Below, one piece after another: positions 9,009 to 16,639 of a DNA stretch of 54,624 nt. Each line of letters starts with the position of its first letter. Position 1 is the first letter of the stretch. The position numbers and the translations under genes are program-made. Below the pieces are notes generated by a model. It searched no databases, had not been told where the DNA came from, and was given only the letters and a program-made list of their open reading frames with translations. The stretch covers positions 1 to 54,624 of the forward strand of contig NZ_BCZE01000057.1 of the NCBI RefSeq assembly GCF_001598555.1. Direction: 5' to 3'. The DNA comes from Novosphingobium rosa NBRC 15208 (GTDB lineage Bacteria; Pseudomonadota; Alphaproteobacteria; Sphingomonadales; Sphingomonadaceae).

Positions 9009-9874
9009 GCCGCGATCTGGTAGGCTATGGCGCCACGCCGCCAGCGGCCAACTGGCCGAACGGCGCGCGGATCGCCGTGCAATTCGTCATCAATTACGAG
9101 GAGGGCGCGGAAAACACCGTCCTCAATGGCGATGAGCTGTCCGAGGGGTTTCTCTCCGAGATGGTGGGCGCGGCGCGTCACCCCGATCGCGCCATGGCGA
9201 TGGAAAGCCTCTATGAATATGGCAGCCGGGCCGGGTTCTGGCGACTGCACCGGCTGTTTACGCAGCGCGGGTTGCCGGTGACGGTGTTCGGCGTGGCCAA
9301 GGCGCTGGAAAGCAACCCGGAAGCCGTGGCCGCCATGCTGGAGGCCGATTGGGAAATCGCCAGCCACGGGCTGCGCTGGATCGACTACCAATATGTGCCC
9401 GAGGATATGGAGCGCGAGCATATCGCTCAGGCCATCGCCCTGCATGAGAAGGTGACCGGCAGCCGTCCGCTGGGCTGGTATCAGGGACGCACCAGCCCCA
9501 ACACCGCGCGTCTGGTGGCCGAGGAAGGCGGCTTCCTCTACGATGCCGACAGCTATGCCGACGATGTGCCCTACTGGCAGGGCAAGCAGCTGATCGTGCC
9601 CTACACGCTGGACGTCAACGATATGAAATTCGTGGCGCTCAATGGCTTTACCGAGGGCGATCAGTTCTTCCACTATCTGCGCGATACCTTCGACCAGCTT
9701 TATGCCGAGGGTGGCCGCATGATGAGCGTGGGCTTGCATGGCCGCGTGGTCGGCAAGCCGGCGCGGGCGCGGGCTCTGGCGCGTTTTCTGGATCATATCG
9801 CGGGCTACAAGGATGTCTGGGTGGCCCGCCGCATCGATATCGCCCGCCACTGGATGGAGCAGCACCCCGCATGA
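9005..9874 (+). CDS. puuE: Allantoinase, polysaccharide-deacetylase type
   Basis: A 289-residue protein of the PuuE branch of the NodB/polysaccharide deacetylase fold, a cofactor-independent allantoinase distinct from the amidohydrolase-type AllB. Characteristic segments are VGYGATPPAANWPNGARIAVQFV at the start, NYEEGAEN, then EIASHGLRWIDYQ and GWYQGRTSPNT. It converts allantoin to allantoate. The start at 9005 forms an ATGA overlap with the previous stop; an upstream in-frame ATG at 8990 is less likely. The gene again overlaps its successor by 4 nt. Confidence 0.92.
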   Translation: MSRDLVGYGATPPAANWPNGARIAVQFVINYEEGAENTVLNGDELSEGFLSEMVGAARHPDRAMAMESLYEYGSRAGFWRLHRLFTQRGLPVTVFGVAKALESNPEAVAAMLEADWEIASHGLRWIDYQYVPEDMEREHIAQAIALHEKVTGSRPLGWYQGRTSPNTARLVAEEGGFLYDADSYADDVPYWQGKQLIVPYTLDVNDMKFVALNGFTEGDQFFHYLRDTFDQLYAEGGRMMSVGLHGRVVGKPARARALARFLDHIAGYKDVWVARRIDIARHWMEQHPA

Positions 9875-10251
9875 TGATCGACAACCCCGCCCTGCTGGCC
9901 GAAGTCACCGCCGCCTTCAACGAGTATGAGCGCGCGCTGATGGAGGACGATATCCCGGCGATGGACAAGCTGTTCCACGAAGCCCCCACCACCAACCGCT
10001 ATGGCGTGGGCGAGGTGCTTTACGGCATCGAGGAGATCCGCGAGTTCCGGAAAGGTCGCGGCGGTTCGCCGCAGCGCAAACTCGGTCGGGTGGCGATCAC
10101 TGTCTATGGCGACAATTTCGCCACCGCTGACGCCGAGTTCTTCCGCGAAAACTCGGACCGTCGCGGACGCCAGACGCAGAGCTGGGTGAAATTTCCCGAT
10201 GGCTGGAAGGTGGTCTCCGCCCATGTCAGCCTGGAGGGGAACACCCATTGA
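9871..10251 (+). CDS. hpxZ: HpxZ/AtzH-like NTF2-fold protein (DUF3225)
   Basis: A 126-residue protein resembling the HpxZ/AtzH-like family: NTF2-fold, helical N-terminus (EYERALMEDDIPAMDKLF), then the conserved RYGVGE..YG.EEIREFR segment and a C-terminal strand ending in WKVVSAHVS. Homologues occur in Klebsiella hpxWXYZ and next to AtzG/AtzE amidases. A direct catalytic role is not established; an accessory role with the amidase is usually assumed. Here it sits apart from the amidase genes, embedded in the urate operon. Start and stop codons overlap both neighbours. Confidence 0.83.
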   Translation: MMIDNPALLAEVTAAFNEYERALMEDDIPAMDKLFHEAPTTNRYGVGEVLYGIEEIREFRKGRGGSPQRKLGRVAITVYGDNFATADAEFFRENSDRRGRQTQSWVKFPDGWKVVSAHVSLEGNTH

Positions 10252-10739
10252 CGCTGGACGAGGTCAACGCCCTGCCCGCGCAGGATTTTGTCGCCCGCTA
10301 TGGCGCGCTGTTCGAGCATTCGCCCTGGGTGGTTGAGCGCGCGGCGGCTCTGCGCCCCTTTGCCAATCTGCATACAGGATTGATGCAGGCGCTGGAGGCG
10401 GCTTCGGCAGAGGAAAAGCTGGCGCTGATCCGCGCTCACCCCGAGCTGGCGGGCAAGGCGGCGATCGACAAGACGCTCACCGAGGCCAGCACCGCCGAAC
10501 AGGCCAGCGCCGGTCTGGACCGGCTGACGCCCGAGGAATTCGCGCGGTTTCATGCGCTCAATGCCGCCTATCGCGCGGCCCATGATATGCCTTTCATCAT
10601 CTGCGTAAGGCTGACCGACAAGGCGGGCATCCTCGCCGCGATGGAGGCCCGCGCCGCCAACGATACGGCCACCGAAGTGGCCACGTCACTGGGCGAAATC
10701 GGCAAGATCGTAAAGCTGCGGCTGGAGGATATGGCATGA
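10248..10739 (+). CDS. uraD: OHCU decarboxylase
   Basis: A 163-residue 2-oxo-4-hydroxy-4-carboxy-5-ureidoimidazoline decarboxylase. Family features are the NALPAQDF opening, the catalytic histidine in AHPELAGK, and FHALNAAYRAAHDMPFIICV near the C-terminal half. It forms S-(+)-allantoin from OHCU, the step after 5-hydroxyisourate hydrolase encoded two genes downstream. The start is a TTG overlapping the previous stop (TTGA), supported by GGAGGGG about 10 nt upstream. It overlaps the flavoprotein gene by 4 nt. Confidence 0.92.
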   Translation: MTLDEVNALPAQDFVARYGALFEHSPWVVERAAALRPFANLHTGLMQALEAASAEEKLALIRAHPELAGKAAIDKTLTEASTAEQASAGLDRLTPEEFARFHALNAAYRAAHDMPFIICVRLTDKAGILAAMEARAANDTATEVATSLGEIGKIVKLRLEDMA

Positions 10740-12190
10740 TCGCGGACGGCCTCCCCGCTCTGGAAGCCCGGCTGGCGCATGATCTGGCGCAGATCGCGCT
10801 GGGCGGGCCGGACTGGACGCATCCGCGCCAGCATGAGGGGAACCATGTCTATGATGTGGTGATCGTCGGCGGCGGGCAGAGCGGGCTTTCCGCCGCGTTT
10901 GGCCTGAGGCGCGAGCGGGTGAACAATGTGCTGGTGCTGGATGAAAATCCTGCCGGCCAGGAAGGGCCATGGGTCACCTATGCCCGCATGGTCACGCTGC
11001 GCACGCCCAAGCATCTGACGCCGGTGGATTTCGGCATCCCTTCCCTGACCTATCGCGCCTGGTGGGAGGCGCAGCATGGTGCTGAAGGCTGGGATAAGCT
11101 CGACAAGATCCCGCGCGGCGACTGGATGGATTATCTGCGCTGGTATCGCCGGGTGCTGGATCTGCCTGTTCGCAATGGCGCCAAGGTGGACCTGATCGAG
11201 CCCTTGGGCGATGGCCTGTTCCGCATCCATATCGCGAATGGCACACCCGTTCTGGCCCGCAAGGTGGTGCTGGCCACCGGCATCCAGGGCGGCGGCGAAT
11301 GGCATACCCCCGCGATGATCCGCGACACTCTGCCCCGCCACCTCTACGCCCACACCAGCGAGGCCGTCGATTACGCCGCGATGAAGGGCAAGCGCATCGG
11401 CATTCTGGGCGGCGGCGCCAGCGCTTTCGACAATGCCCAATTCGCCCTGAACGCAGGCGTGGGCGCGGCGGAGGTCTTTATCCGCCGCAAGGTGCTGCCG
11501 CGCATCAACCCCATCCGCTTTATGGAGCGTGTCGGGCTCGCGGCCCGCTATCGCGCACTGTCCGATGCCGACAAATACCGCGCCATGGCCTGCTTCCTGA
11601 GCCACAATCAGCCACCGACCAACGACACCTTCGAGCGCGCCGCCGCCCTGCCCGGCTTCGATCTGCATCTGGGCAGCCCGTGGCTGTCGGCAGAGGCCGT
11701 CAACGATGGTGCGCAGGTCAAGGTCACCACGCCCCATGGCGAACACCTTTTCGATTTCGTGGTCCTCTCCACCGGCCTGATCAGCGACCATGCGCTGCGC
11801 CCCGAACTGCGTCTGGTGGCGGACCACATCGCCCGCTGGGGCGAGCGCGTGCCGGTGCCCGAAGGCTGCGACGTCTCGCCCTCCATCGCCGATCTGATCG
11901 CGGCGCATCCCTATCTGGGGCCCTCCTTCGACATCCTGCCCAAGGCGCCGGACAAGGCCGCGCAGGTGCATGGGCTGTTTGCCTTCAACTATGCCGCGCT
12001 GCTCAGCATGGGGCTGTCGGCTTCGGCGCTGTCCGGGCTGGAGCAGGCCTTGCCGAAGCTGGCCGGGGGGATTGCGGATCAACTGTTTCTCGATGACAAG
12101 GACCGCAATCTGGCCGCCTTCCTCACCTATGACGATGAGGAATTTCTCGGCCAGTGGCCCCGCTCCGGCGTCGAGGAGGTTAAAGCATGA
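10736..12190 (+). CDS. FAD/NAD(P)-binding oxidoreductase, candidate urate hydroxylase
   Basis: A 484-residue flavoprotein with two Rossmann nucleotide-binding motifs: VVIVGGGQSGLSAAF (about residues 41-55) for FAD, and RIGILGGGASAFDNA (about 220-234) for NAD(P)H. The segment before the second motif (LYAHTSEAVDY, then GKRIGILGGG) parallels class B flavin monooxygenases, though the full Baeyer-Villiger or FMO fingerprint is incomplete. An N-terminal extension of some 35 residues precedes the FAD motif. It is not recognisably HpxO, which has a single Rossmann domain and p-hydroxybenzoate hydroxylase fold. Sitting between OHCU decarboxylase and hydroxyisourate hydrolase with overlapping codons, it could oxidise urate; that function is an inference from context. 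Confidence 0.8.
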   Translation: MIADGLPALEARLAHDLAQIALGGPDWTHPRQHEGNHVYDVVIVGGGQSGLSAAFGLRRERVNNVLVLDENPAGQEGPWVTYARMVTLRTPKHLTPVDFGIPSLTYRAWWEAQHGAEGWDKLDKIPRGDWMDYLRWYRRVLDLPVRNGAKVDLIEPLGDGLFRIHIANGTPVLARKVVLATGIQGGGEWHTPAMIRDTLPRHLYAHTSEAVDYAAMKGKRIGILGGGASAFDNAQFALNAGVGAAEVFIRRKVLPRINPIRFMERVGLAARYRALSDADKYRAMACFLSHNQPPTNDTFERAAALPGFDLHLGSPWLSAEAVNDGAQVKVTTPHGEHLFDFVVLSTGLISDHALRPELRLVADHIARWGERVPVPEGCDVSPSIADLIAAHPYLGPSFDILPKAPDKAAQVHGLFAFNYAALLSMGLSASALSGLEQALPKLAGGIADQLFLDDKDRNLAAFLTYDDEEFLGQWPRSGVEEVKA

Positions 12191-12513
12191 GCAGCCTGTC
12201 CACCCATGTTCTCGACACCGTCAACGGTCGCCCCGCCCCCGGCATCCGCGTGGTGCTGACGCAGGGCGAGACCTGGCTGGCCGAGGGCGCGACCGATGCC
12301 GATGGGCGCTTTCGCGGCTTCCCGGCGCTGTCTGCGGGCGCCTATGTGCTGACCTTCCATGTGGGCGATTACTTCCGCACGCAAGGCGCGCCGCTGGCCG
12401 ATCCCCCCTTCCTCGATGTGGTGCCGATCCATTTCGGCGCGGGCGACGAGGGCCACTATCATGTGCCGCTGCTGGTCTCGCCCTTTGCCTTCTCGACCTA
12501 TCGCGGCAGTTGA
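12187..12513 (+). CDS. uraH: 5-hydroxyisourate hydrolase
   Basis: A 108-residue transthyretin-related protein. Diagnostic features are STHVLD at the start with His7, DGRF with Arg41, HYHVPLLVSP with His92, and the C-terminal tetrapeptide YRGS that separates hydrolases from true transthyretins. It hydrolyses 5-hydroxyisourate to OHCU. It has no signal peptide. It overlaps the flavoprotein gene (ATGA) and is separated from guanine deaminase by 21 nt. Confidence 0.95.
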   Translation: MSSLSTHVLDTVNGRPAPGIRVVLTQGETWLAEGATDADGRFRGFPALSAGAYVLTFHVGDYFRTQGAPLADPPFLDVVPIHFGAGDEGHYHVPLLVSPFAFSTYRGS

Positions 12514-12534
12514 GCCAGACTGGAGATATCCCAC

Positions 12535-13857
12535 GTGTTAAAGGGTTTCCGGGCCGAACTTCTCAGCCTGCCGCATGATCCACGCGTCGCCGGCGATCAG
12601 GCGCTGCGCCATGAGCCCGATGGCCTGCTGGTGGTGGAGGATGGCATCGTCATCGCGCGCGGCGATCATGCCACGCTGGCGCCGCGCTTCCCAGGCCTGG
12701 CGATCGAGGACCACCGTGGCCGCCTGCTGGTGCCCGGCTTCGTCGACACCCATATCCATTATCCCCAGACCGAGCGCATTGCCGCCCATGGGTTGCAACT
12801 GCTCGGCTGGCTGGAGCAGCATATCTTCCCCGCCGAGCGCGCCTTCGCCGATCCGGCCCATGCAAGCGATGTCTCCGCCTTCTTCCTCGACGAATTGCTG
12901 CGCCATGGCACCACCAGCGCGCTGGTCTTCGCCACGGTGCATGAGGGTTCGGTCGATGCGCTGTTCGCGGCGGCGGTGGAGCGCAATATGCGCATCGCCT
13001 CGGGCAAGGTGCTGATGGATCTGGGGCCCGAGGGCCTGCGCGACACACCCGAAACCGCCCGCTCAGAGAGCGAGGCCCTGATCGCCCGCTGGCAAGGCAA
13101 AGGGCGGCTGAGCTATGCGGTGACGCCGCGCTTCGCCCTCACCTCATCCAACGCGCAGCTGGCCGTGGCGGGCGATCTGCTGACAGCCCACCCCGAAACC
13201 CTGCTCCACACCCATATCTCCGAAAACCGCGACGAGATCGCCGCCGTGCTGGGCCGCTTTCCGGACGCCAGCGATTACCTCGATGTCTACGATCGCTTCG
13301 GGCTGGTGGGGCCGCGCTCCATCTTCGCGCATGGCATCCATGTGTCTGACCGCGAATGCTGCCGCTTGCATGACAGCGGCGCGGGGGTGGCGCTGTGCCC
13401 CACCTCCAACCTGTTCCTCGGTTCCGGCCTGTTCGATCTGGCACGGCTGGACGCGCATGGTGTGGCGCTGGGCCTTGGCACCGATGTCGGCGCGGGCACC
13501 AGCCTGTCCATGCTTGCCACCATGGGTGAGGCTTATAAGGTCTGCCAGTTGCAGGGCCATCCGCTCAACCCGTTCCGCGCGCTTTATCTGGCCACGCAGG
13601 GGGGCGCGAATATGCTGAGCATGGGCTCGCAAGTCGGCGCGCTGATGGAGGGGCAGGAGGCCGATTTCCTGCTTCTCGACCACGCCGCCACACCCCTCGC
13701 CGCCCGCCGCTGTGCGCATCTGCCCCTGGCCGAACGCCTGTTCGCCATGCAAATTCTGGGGGATGACCGCTTTATCGCCCGCACCTATATCGCGGGCAAC
13801 CTCGCCCATGACCGGGATGCACCCAAGGCCGGACCCGAAGCGCAACGCGGACATTAA
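12535..13857 (+). CDS. guaD: Guanine deaminase
   Basis: A 440-residue amidohydrolase-superfamily enzyme with the guanine deaminase pattern: PGFVDTHIHYPQ metal motif, HTHISEN, FAHGIHVSD and LGTDVGAGTSLSM. It converts guanine to xanthine and ammonia, feeding the urate route. The start is a GTG preceded by TGGAG at about 9 nt. It is the last gene of the plus-strand operon and is followed after 7 nt by a strong hairpin. The C-terminal tail (from about residue 425) is polar and not conserved in appearance. Confidence 0.92.
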   Translation: MLKGFRAELLSLPHDPRVAGDQALRHEPDGLLVVEDGIVIARGDHATLAPRFPGLAIEDHRGRLLVPGFVDTHIHYPQTERIAAHGLQLLGWLEQHIFPAERAFADPAHASDVSAFFLDELLRHGTTSALVFATVHEGSVDALFAAAVERNMRIASGKVLMDLGPEGLRDTPETARSESEALIARWQGKGRLSYAVTPRFALTSSNAQLAVAGDLLTAHPETLLHTHISENRDEIAAVLGRFPDASDYLDVYDRFGLVGPRSIFAHGIHVSDRECCRLHDSGAGVALCPTSNLFLGSGLFDLARLDAHGVALGLGTDVGAGTSLSMLATMGEAYKVCQLQGHPLNPFRALYLATQGGANMLSMGSQVGALMEGQEADFLLLDHAATPLAARRCAHLPLAERLFAMQILGDDRFIARTYIAGNLAHDRDAPKAGPEAQRGH

Positions 13858-13864
13858 AGGGAGC

Positions 13865-13885
13865 GCGAGGGTGCAACACCCTCGC
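13865..13885. terminator. Convergent hairpin terminator candidate
   Basis: A perfect 9-bp stem (13865-13873 with 13877-13885) with a 3-nt loop lies between the convergent ends of guanine deaminase and the amidase. It lacks a clear T-tract. It probably serves both operons. Confidence 0.55.
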
Positions 13886-13895
13886 ATTCACCCCT

Positions 13896-15242
13896 TCATG
13901 TCCATGCCGCCTGAACTCCCAGCACCCCGGCCATCTCCAACCGCGCCGCCAGATCGAACAACAGGCCCTCCCGCCCCGGCGCCCCGATCAATTGCAGCCC
14001 CAAAGGCAGTTGCCCCGACCGCTTCAAAGGCGCCGACAGCACCGGCAACCCCGCCAGACTGATCGGCTGCGCCAGCATTCCCAGATTGGCGCGGGCGGGC
14101 GCCGGGCCAAAGCCGGTATGGATCACCGGATCAGCGATAAGCGGCGCGACATCGGGCGTGGCCGGAGCAATCAACACCTCATAGCGCTGCAGCAGCGTGA
14201 GCGCCTGCTTGCGGAACCAGTCACCGAATTGGGCGGCACGATCACGCAAGGGCGTCGGCACCAGATTGCCGGCCAGCAGACGGTCCCGGGTTTCGGGATC
14301 GAAAGCCAGCGGGCGTTTGGCCAGCTCTGCCCGGTGCAGGCGCCCACCATCATGCGCCGTGATCAGGAAGGCCGCGGCGCGGGCGGCCTCCACCTGCGGC
14401 AGCTCCGCCATGGGCAACACGCCCAGCAGAGCCTCGATCCCGGCGAAGGCCTTGTCGACATCGGCGATGGCGTGGTCCACGAACCAGCCGCCCAGACGGG
14501 CCACGCGGCGCGCTTTCATCGGTGCGATGGGCTGGCCCTGCGCCACCTCCATCGCCAGACGCAAATCCTCCAGCGTGTTGGTGAAGGGCCCCAGCGTGTC
14601 GAGCATGGGCACGAAGGGAAAGCTGCCCTCCTCCGGCACGCCGCCATGCGCCGGGCGGAAGCCCCAGACGCCGCACAGCGACGCGGGCACGCGGATCGAC
14701 CCGTTGGTGTCCGATCCCCAGGCCAGCGGCAGCATCCCCGCCGCCACCGCCGCCGCCGATCCGCCGCTGGAGCCGCCTGCCAGCCTTGCGGTGTCGCGCG
14801 GGTTGCGCGTGGTGCCGAAATGGGCGTTCACCGTGACGAAGCCATAGGCATATTCGTCCATGTTCAGCACGGCGACGGGCACAGCCCCGGCAGCGGTCAG
14901 CCGCTGCAGCAAGGCCGCGTCGCGAGAGGCCGGAGCGGCGTCGATACGCATCGCGGCGCCTGCGGTGGTGGGCAGGCCGGCGATATCAAACAGGGCCTTG
15001 AGGCCAATCGGCACGCCTGCCAGCGGACCCGGATCGTCCCCGCGCGCCACGGCAGCATCCACAGCGGCGGCGGTTTTCAGAGCGCGGTCGGCCAGCACGG
15101 TGTTGACGGCGTTGACCAGCTTGTCCCGCGCGGCAAGGCTGTCCAGCACGGCGCGCGTGATCGCCACCGCCCGGACCCGCCCCTCGCGCACGGCGCTGGC
15201 GATGGCCGCAGCGGAAGACAGCGCGGTGAGGGTCTCGCTCAC
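13896..15242 (-). CDS. hpxY: AtzE/HpxY-like amidase
   Basis: A 448-residue amidase-signature enzyme with the Ser-cisSer-Lys triad visible as Lys82 (PIGLKALFDI), Ser158 (AGGSSGGS) and Ser182 (GSDTNGSIRVPAS). The GSDTNGSIR form and the adjacent small AtzG-like gene fit the AtzE/HpxY subgroup. In the Klebsiella hpx operon HpxY is linked to the oxalurate branch, and AtzE hydrolyses 1-carboxybiuret; hydrolysis of a carbamoyl compound such as oxalurate is therefore a reasonable but unproven assignment. The start is GTG overlapping the upstream stop (GTGA). Confidence 0.88.
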   Translation of the reverse strand: MSETLTALSSAAAIASAVREGRVRAVAITRAVLDSLAARDKLVNAVNTVLADRALKTAAAVDAAVARGDDPGPLAGVPIGLKALFDIAGLPTTAGAAMRIDAAPASRDAALLQRLTAAGAVPVAVLNMDEYAYGFVTVNAHFGTTRNPRDTARLAGGSSGGSAAAVAAGMLPLAWGSDTNGSIRVPASLCGVWGFRPAHGGVPEEGSFPFVPMLDTLGPFTNTLEDLRLAMEVAQGQPIAPMKARRVARLGGWFVDHAIADVDKAFAGIEALLGVLPMAELPQVEAARAAAFLITAHDGGRLHRAELAKRPLAFDPETRDRLLAGNLVPTPLRDRAAQFGDWFRKQALTLLQRYEVLIAPATPDVAPLIADPVIHTGFGPAPARANLGMLAQPISLAGLPVLSAPLKRSGQLPLGLQLIGAPGREGLLFDLAARLEMAGVLGVQAAWT

Positions 15243-15466
15243 GGCGCATCACCGATGCTGGCCAAGGCGGCTTCCACCGTGGCCCAGCGGTCTTCCAGCA
15301 GCGCCAGATTGGCCTTGACGCCGGGCAGGCAGGCATCGGGCAATGTGAGGCCCTGTCGCCGGGCCTCGTCGCGGATGTGCTGTTCGCTCCAGCCGGTGGG
15401 GTGAAAGTCCTCGGTCATGCTGGAGCGGTCATCGATATTGCAAGGTTCAAAAAACGCACTCTCCAT
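15239..15466 (-). CDS. hpxX: AtzG/HpxX-like small protein (DUF4089)
   Basis: A short protein whose conserved part begins MTEDFHPTGWSEQHIRDEAR and continues through VKANLALLEDRWATVEAAL. The size and position match AtzG/HpxX, which pairs with AtzE-type amidases as a helical scaffold (GatC-like). The start at 15466 gives 75 residues and overlaps the Rieske stop as TGATG, implying translational coupling. A shorter start at 15418 gives 59 residues and matches the conserved region better, but has no evident ribosome-binding site. The stop overlaps the amidase start. Confidence 0.75.
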   Translation of the reverse strand: MESAFFEPCNIDDRSSMTEDFHPTGWSEQHIRDEARRQGLTLPDACLPGVKANLALLEDRWATVEAALASIGDAP

Positions 15467-16524
15467 CAGGCCGTGAAGAAACGGCTCAGCCCCATATCGC
15501 GCAGGCCCCGCCGATAGGCCATCGAACTCATGTCGGCGGGAATATGCGCCTCCATCACCGGATCGAGCGGCAGGCATTCGGGCATCTGCGCTTCCACGAT
15601 GGCCTTGTCTTCCTCGAAGACGCGGCGGTTGAAATCATAGACGTCCTGAACCGGCAGATCCTTGTCGAAATTGCGGGCGATCGGCGCGAAAAGACGCGTC
15701 ACCTTGGCCGAAACCGGCGAGGCGGCATTCATGATGACCAGCCGCGCTTCATCGGGGAAATGGATTTCCAGCGTGGCGGTGAAGGGCAGATGGGTGCGGA
15801 AATGGCGCAGCCATTCGAAGCCCGGCTTGCCCCGGTCGGTCACGCCGATGGGGTAATTACCGACCGAACTGCGATATTCCACCTCGAAGCCATGTTCGGT
15901 GGTGACCGGGCGATAGGGCGGCACCACGGCATTGTTGGCGTCGCCAAAGGTGTCGGTGTGGACGAAGGCGAAATGGGCGACGTCCAGAAAGCCTTCCATC
16001 TGGCGCCCGGCAAAGCCGAAAATGTCGATATGGGGGCAGGTGATCTGCTGGAAGTCCGCCTCGTCCCAATGCGGCATGTCGGGGATGACAGGCTCACCGC
16101 CATCGTGGAGCAGGCAGGTCCAGATCAGGCCGTAACGCTCGACATGGGGATAGGATTTGAGGTTGAGGCGCGCGGGAATATCGCGGTCGGGATGGGCGGG
16201 CACATGGTTGCAGCGCCCGCCCGCGCCAAAGCGCAAGCCGTGATAGGCGCAGGTGACCCCGCCCTCGACCTGCGTGCCCATGCTGAGCGGCACGCCGCGA
16301 TGCGGGCAGATATCGCGCGCCACGACCAGCTCCGACCCGGCGCGGTAGATCACCAGCGGCTCGTCCAGCAATTTGGTGGACAGCGGCTTGTCGACAACCT
16401 CACGCGCCAGGGCGATGGGGTACCAGTGCTGGGCAAGAATGGCCCAGTCGTCGCCATCGAAGGTGCAGTTGCGGGGCAATTCGGGCTCTGGCGGAGCGAG
16501 GACAGAGAGGGAAGATGTGGCCAT
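15466..16524 (-). CDS. Rieske non-heme iron oxygenase, alpha subunit
   Basis: A 352-residue protein with an N-terminal Rieske [2Fe-2S] domain (Cys73, His75, Cys92, His95 in CPHRG and CAYHG) and a C-terminal catalytic domain with the facial triad start Asp181, His184, His189 (DVAHFAFVH). Such oxygenases hydroxylate ring compounds using electrons from a separate reductase. No reductase or ferredoxin gene is adjacent. Klebsiella HpxDE is a Rieske pair that oxidises hypoxanthine to xanthine, so this protein may act on a purine; it could equally act on another ring or an oxalurate-branch intermediate. The ATG at 16524 is preferred over codons to 16587. Confidence 0.87.
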   Translation of the reverse strand: MATSSLSVLAPPEPELPRNCTFDGDDWAILAQHWYPIALAREVVDKPLSTKLLDEPLVIYRAGSELVVARDICPHRGVPLSMGTQVEGGVTCAYHGLRFGAGGRCNHVPAHPDRDIPARLNLKSYPHVERYGLIWTCLLHDGGEPVIPDMPHWDEADFQQITCPHIDIFGFAGRQMEGFLDVAHFAFVHTDTFGDANNAVVPPYRPVTTEHGFEVEYRSSVGNYPIGVTDRGKPGFEWLRHFRTHLPFTATLEIHFPDEARLVIMNAASPVSAKVTRLFAPIARNFDKDLPVQDVYDFNRRVFEEDKAIVEAQMPECLPLDPVMEAHIPADMSSMAYRRGLRDMGLSRFFTA

Positions 16525-16639
16525 GATCAGAAACTCTTGAGTGGGTGGGGTGACCATGACCGCCTGGCCCCGTGCGATCAAACGCAATCATTCTCACATA
16601 TCATCGCAAAAATCAGAACACCCTTGTCTTTGGGCCGGT

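Noticed and set aside
10736..12190. Naming the flavoprotein hpxO
   Set aside because: HpxO has one Rossmann domain and the p-hydroxybenzoate hydroxylase pattern. This protein has two nucleotide-binding motifs and no such fingerprint, so only a functional analogy is proposed.
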